Below, piece by piece: positions 6,993 to 9,070 of a DNA stretch of 9,070 nucleotides; position 1 is the first letter of the stretch, and each line of letters begins with the position of its first letter. Source of the stretch: an uncultured Clostridia bacterium (GTDB taxonomy: Bacteria; Bacillota; Clostridia; Lachnospirales; Lachnospiraceae). The notes below the pieces were generated by a model. The model saw nothing but the letters and a program-made list of their open reading frames with translations, had not been told where the DNA came from and made no database searches. The stretch lies in assembly GCA_937888895.1 (NCBI GenBank), contig CALASV010000334.1:1-9070 (forward strand), read 5' to 3'. The position numbers and the translations under genes were made by a program.

Positions 6993-7019
6993 GAATTGCA
7001 CTTTTTTATTCCAATTCTT
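6991..7019 (-). repeat. inverted repeat between rubrerythrin stop and scfA promoter
   Basis: Two 8-base arms, AAGAATTG (6991-6998) and CAATTCTT (7012-7019), flank a 13-base loop. One arm abuts the rubrerythrin stop codon and the other overlaps the first two bases of the scfA -35 hexamer. No T run follows on the minus strand, so it is a poor terminator. It may be an operator or an inefficient 3' end of the rubrerythrin mRNA. Confidence 0.5.
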
Positions 7020-7565
7020 TTAATAATTTTCTTTTCTTACTTCAAAATAAGCTTGTGGATGATTACAAACAGGACAAACTTCAGGTGCTTTTGTTCCTAC
7101 TACAATATGACCACAGTTACGACATTCCCAAACCTGTACACCACTCTTTTCAAATACTGTTTTTGTTTCAATATTTTGAAGTAATGCACGATATCTTTCT
7201 TCATGAGCTTTTTCAATCGCAGCTACACCACGGAATTGTTCTGCAAGTTTCGTAAACCCTTCTTCTTCTGCTTCTCTTGCCATTCTTTCATACATATTGG
7301 TCCATTCTGCATTTTCTCCCTCTGCTGCATGAAGAAGATTTTCTTCTGTAGTTCCTAACTCACCAAGAGCCTTAAACCATAATTTTGCATGTTCCATTTC
7401 ATTTTGTGCTGTCTTTAAAAATAATTCTGCAATCTGCTCATAACCAGCTTTCTTTGCAACAGAAGCAAAATAAGTATACTTATTTCTTGCCTGAGATTCA
7501 CCAGCAAATGCTTCCCATAAGTTTTTCTCTGTCTTTGTACCAGCATAAATATTCTTTTTTTCCAT
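7020..7565 (-). CDS. rbr: rubrerythrin
   Basis: Cytoplasmic non-haem di-iron peroxidase, 181 aa, that reduces hydrogen peroxide to water in anaerobes using electrons passed through its rubredoxin-like domain. The four-helix ferritin-like domain (about 1-135) has iron ligands in GESQA (Glu23), ExxH at 56-59, the acidic REAEEEGF helix (97-104) and ExxH at 118-121. The C-terminal rubredoxin-like domain has CRNCGH (Cys148, Cys151) and CPVC (Cys164, Cys167) for the Fe(Cys)4 site. Length and order are those of classical rubrerythrin. The ATG at 7565 has AAAGGAG 8 bases upstream. It has its own promoter with a PerR-like box, fitting peroxide induction. No good terminator separates it from scfA, so some read-through into the SCIFF gene is possible. 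Confidence 0.97.
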   Translation of the reverse strand: MEKKNIYAGTKTEKNLWEAFAGESQARNKYTYFASVAKKAGYEQIAELFLKTAQNEMEHAKLWFKALGELGTTEENLLHAAEGENAEWTNMYERMAREAEEEGFTKLAEQFRGVAAIEKAHEERYRALLQNIETKTVFEKSGVQVWECRNCGHIVVGTKAPEVCPVCNHPQAYFEVRKENY

Positions 7566-7595
7566 AAAATAAACTCCTTTATTTTTATATTTTTA

Positions 7596-7625
7596 TTGAT
7601 ATAAGTTTATCGCAAATGATATAAT
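7596..7625 (+). promoter_or_regulatory. plus-strand promoter for the MBL gene
   Basis: TTGATA (7596-7601) and TATAAT (7620-7625) are 18 bases apart on the plus strand. The expected start is near 7632, giving a leader of about 110 bases before the ATG at 7742. The -10 element lies inside a 27-base near-palindrome. This promoter faces the rubrerythrin promoter. Confidence 0.65.
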
Positions 7626-7638
7626 ATATATTATTTGC
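7612..7638. repeat. 27-base near-palindrome, operator candidate
   Basis: Two 12-base arms beginning GCAAAT and ending ATTTGC surround a 3-base centre (ATA at 7624-7626), with a single mismatch at arm position 7. It covers the -10 element and start region of the plus-strand promoter and also lies in the early transcribed region of rubrerythrin. That position suits a dimeric repressor site acting on one or both genes. It could also fold as a hairpin in either RNA. Confidence 0.55.
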
Positions 7639-7650
7639 TAATCATAGTAA

Positions 7651-7665
7651 ATATTATCATTATAA
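7651..7665 (-). promoter_or_regulatory. PerR-like box on the rubrerythrin promoter
   Basis: Read on the minus strand, TTATAATGATAATAT matches the Bacillus PerR consensus TTATAATNATTATAA at 12 of 14 defined positions. It covers the -10 element and part of the spacer, where a bound repressor would block RNA polymerase. This agrees with the known peroxide regulation of rubrerythrin genes in Clostridia. The assignment to PerR rather than another Fur-family regulator is inferred from the match and the regulated gene. Confidence 0.6.
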
Positions 7666-7679
7666 ATAACACAAGTCAA
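7651..7679 (-). promoter_or_regulatory. rubrerythrin promoter, sigma-A type
   Basis: On the minus strand TTGACT (7674-7679) and TAATAT (7651-7656) are 17 bases apart. Transcription should begin near 7644 and give a leader of about 80 bases ahead of the rubrerythrin ATG at 7565. Confidence 0.75.
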
Positions 7680-7741
7680 TCTTCCTTTCAAAAAACTTTA
7701 ATAAAAACCGAAGGAAAATTTAAAACAAACGGAGGAATAAA

Positions 7742-8518
7742 ATGCAAATTACTTCTTTAATTGAAAATACTACAACAAACAGCAATTTTCTAGTAGAACA
7801 TGGTTTATCTCTTTACATAGAAACAAAACAACATAAAATTTTATTCGATATGGGACAATCTAATCTATTTATAGAAAACGCAAAAAAACTTCATATTAAT
7901 ATGGAGGATATTGATATTGCTATCCTTTCTCATGGACACTATGACCATGGTGGTGGACTAGAAGCATTCTTAAACATAAATAAAAAAGCTCCTATCTATA
8001 TCAATTGTTATGCTTTTGAACCTCATTATAATGGAACAAATAAATATATAGGTCTTGATACTTCTCTTTCAGATAACAACAGAATTATATTTACAGATAA
8101 TATCACTACAATTACACCAGGTCTTACTTTATATTCTTGTAATAATAAAAACAGAAATCATAATCTTGGTAGTTTTGGATTAACTGTACAAAAAAACAAT
8201 GAATTTTTCCCTGATAATTTTCTGCATGAACAATATTTACTTATAGAAGAAGAAAATAAAAAAATACTTTTTAGTGGTTGCTCTCATAAAGGTATTTTAG
8301 ATATTACCGAATGGTTTCAACCAAATGTTTTAATCGGAGGATTTCACTTTTCCAAACTTCCATTAAATGACACGCTTCGTAACTATGCCAACTTCTTAAA
8401 TCAATTTGACACAGATTTTTATACTTGTCACTGCACTGGTATCGAACAATTTGAATTTATGAAACAATCTATGAATCGTTTATTTTATTTATCTACAGGA
8501 CAAACAATCTACCTATAG
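7742..8518 (+). CDS. MBL-fold metallohydrolase, COG1237 type
   Basis: Cytoplasmic metallo-beta-lactamase-fold protein of 258 aa, with no signal peptide. The metal-binding motif HxHxDH is SHGHYDHGGG (63-72, His64, His66, Asp68, His69). Further conserved positions are FSGCSHKGI (177-185), GGFHF (199-203) and YTCHCTG (227-233), the pattern of the COG1237 group that includes proteins annotated as ribofuranosyl-aminobenzene-phosphate synthase-like. That methanopterin reaction is unlikely in this organism, so the true substrate is unknown. The ATG at 7742 has GGAGG 6 bases upstream. It is the only plus-strand gene, transcribed from a promoter facing that of rubrerythrin and ended by the hairpin at 8528-8576. 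It may be a stand-alone unit. Confidence 0.88.
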   Translation: MQITSLIENTTTNSNFLVEHGLSLYIETKQHKILFDMGQSNLFIENAKKLHINMEDIDIAILSHGHYDHGGGLEAFLNINKKAPIYINCYAFEPHYNGTNKYIGLDTSLSDNNRIIFTDNITTITPGLTLYSCNNKNRNHNLGSFGLTVQKNNEFFPDNFLHEQYLLIEEENKKILFSGCSHKGILDITEWFQPNVLIGGFHFSKLPLNDTLRNYANFLNQFDTDFYTCHCTGIEQFEFMKQSMNRLFYLSTGQTIYL

Positions 8519-8527
8519 ACAAAAAAC

Positions 8528-8576
8528 ATCTCATGCATAAAGAAATTTTTAATTCTTTTAGCATGAGATATTTTTA
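8528..8576. terminator. bidirectional intrinsic terminator
   Basis: The stem ATCTCATGC/GCATGAGAT pairs 8528-8536 with 8561-8569. An inner stem AAAGAA/TTCTTT pairs 8539-8544 with 8553-8558. A T-rich tract follows on the plus strand (8571-8575), and a run of six A precedes it (8521-8526), giving a T run on the minus strand. It sits between the convergent MBL and TIM-barrel genes and can end both. Confidence 0.85.
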
Positions 8577-8581
8577 TTTGC

Positions 8582-9070
8582 TTAAAACATCGCCTCTAAT
8601 TTTCTAGCACATTGTGCCATTTCCATTACTCTATTAAAAACATCTTCTGTATTACTTCCATCACAATGTCTATCTGCTTCTAAAGTAAGATATCCTGCAT
8701 AACCTATCTCTTTCAAAGCATCTACTACAGCTCCAAAATCAATATTCATCGTAAATGGCAATTGATGACTATCATAATGACAATCATTATCATGAATATG
8801 TAATGCTTGTAAATGAGAACCTAATGCACGTATCATGTTAGGTGCTGATGTATGAAGTCCTCTCATCTCGGCATGACCAATATCTAAACAAGCAACAAAA
8901 ACATCATTTGGCAATAAATCTAAATGTGCTTTAAAATCTTCATGATGAGAACATGCAGCCTTTTTAGCCTTGAATTCCGGTGTTCCCCATCCATCACAGT
9001 TCCACATATTTTCTAAACCAATTTTTACATTTGCTTTACGAGCAAAAGGCTCTAATTTTTTATATAATTT
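8582..9070 (-). CDS. sugar phosphate isomerase/epimerase, TIM barrel, C-terminal part
   Basis: C-terminal 162 codons of a xylose-isomerase-like TIM-barrel protein (AP endonuclease family 2 fold). These enzymes usually isomerise or epimerise sugars or inositol derivatives with a divalent metal. The frame is open to the right edge, so the start lies outside; the ATG at 9007 is internal. Motifs in order are IGLENMW with the metal-ligand glutamate (about 9002-9022), CLDIGHAEMRGLH with Asp and His ligands, LHIHDND, NIDFGAVVDALKEIGYAGYLTLEAD with the last glutamate ligand, and a closing helix ending EAMF. The conserved metal residues of the family are therefore present in the visible part. The substrate cannot be assigned. 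It is separated from the MBL gene by the shared terminator. Confidence 0.88.
   Translation of the reverse strand, partial: KLYKKLEPFARKANVKIGLENMWNCDGWGTPEFKAKKAACSHHEDFKAHLDLLPNDVFVACLDIGHAEMRGLHTSAPNMIRALGSHLQALHIHDNDCHYDSHQLPFTMNIDFGAVVDALKEIGYAGYLTLEADRHCDGSNTEDVFNRVMEMAQCARKLEAMF

Noticed and set aside
6996..7567. Plus-strand frames opposite rubrerythrin (6996-7184, 7055-7255, 7385-7567)
   Set aside because: Shadows of a clearly functional rubrerythrin gene; no separate support.
7682..7716. TTCCTT/AAGGAA inverted repeat in the MBL leader
   Set aside because: The arms are only six bases with a long loop and no matching signal nearby; this is expected by chance.
9005..9007. ATG at 9007 as the start of the TIM-barrel gene
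   Set aside because: The frame is open for 21 more codons to the window edge, and those codons encode the family motif leading into IGLENMW, so this Met is internal.
1..9070. CRISPR, tRNA, rRNA, insertion sequence or phage attachment site
   Set aside because: No direct-repeat array, cloverleaf, transposase or integrase motif was seen on either strand.

Overview
The window is AT-rich DNA from an obligate anaerobe, most likely a member of class Clostridia (a gut Lachnospiraceae-type bacterium is my guess). The grounds are a SCIFF peptide with its radical SAM maturase (a pair close to universal in Clostridia), a rubrerythrin, an oxygen-independent sulfatase-maturating enzyme, strong AGGAGG-type ribosome binding sites and low GC. 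Almost everything is on the minus strand, so the genes read from right to left.

Layout, right to left. At the right edge lies the C-terminal part of a TIM-barrel sugar phosphate isomerase/epimerase (8582-9070, minus). It is separated by a bidirectional terminator (8528-8576) from the only plus-strand gene, an MBL-fold metallohydrolase (7742-8518). The 176-base gap 7566-7741 holds a plus-strand promoter for the MBL gene and a minus-strand promoter for rubrerythrin. The two promoters point at each other with overlapping transcript starts. A PerR-like box sits on the rubrerythrin promoter and a 27-base near-palindrome on the MBL promoter. Rubrerythrin (7020-7565) is followed by a strong sigma-A promoter (6964-6992) driving scfA, a 48-codon SCIFF precursor (6760-6906). 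Two tandem intrinsic terminators (6753-6704 and 6672-6642) and a 5' leader with alternative inverted repeats separate scfA from the maturase scfB (5175-6560).

Downstream of scfB are a small PLP Orn/Lys/Arg-type decarboxylase (3730-5166, 8 bases after scfB), a membrane-anchored UshA-like metallophosphatase/5'-nucleotidase (1722-3674), a cysteine-type sulfatase with no signal peptide (335-1690), and the start of an anaerobic sulfatase-maturating enzyme (1-330, running off the left edge). Intergenic gaps there are 4-55 bases and I see no terminator, so scfB through the sulfatase maturase could be one transcription unit.

How the parts work together. scfB installs thioether cross-links in ScfA, and the partial gene at the left edge converts Cys53 of the sulfatase to formylglycine. 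The window therefore holds two radical SAM/SPASM-type modification systems, each beside its own substrate. The most interesting points are in the SCIFF peptide, which has seven cysteines rather than six and a glycine where the threonine thioether acceptor of characterised SCIFF peptides should be, and in the control regions around scfA and rubrerythrin. No stretch longer than 300 bases lacks a gene. I saw no tRNA, rRNA, CRISPR, insertion sequence or attachment site.
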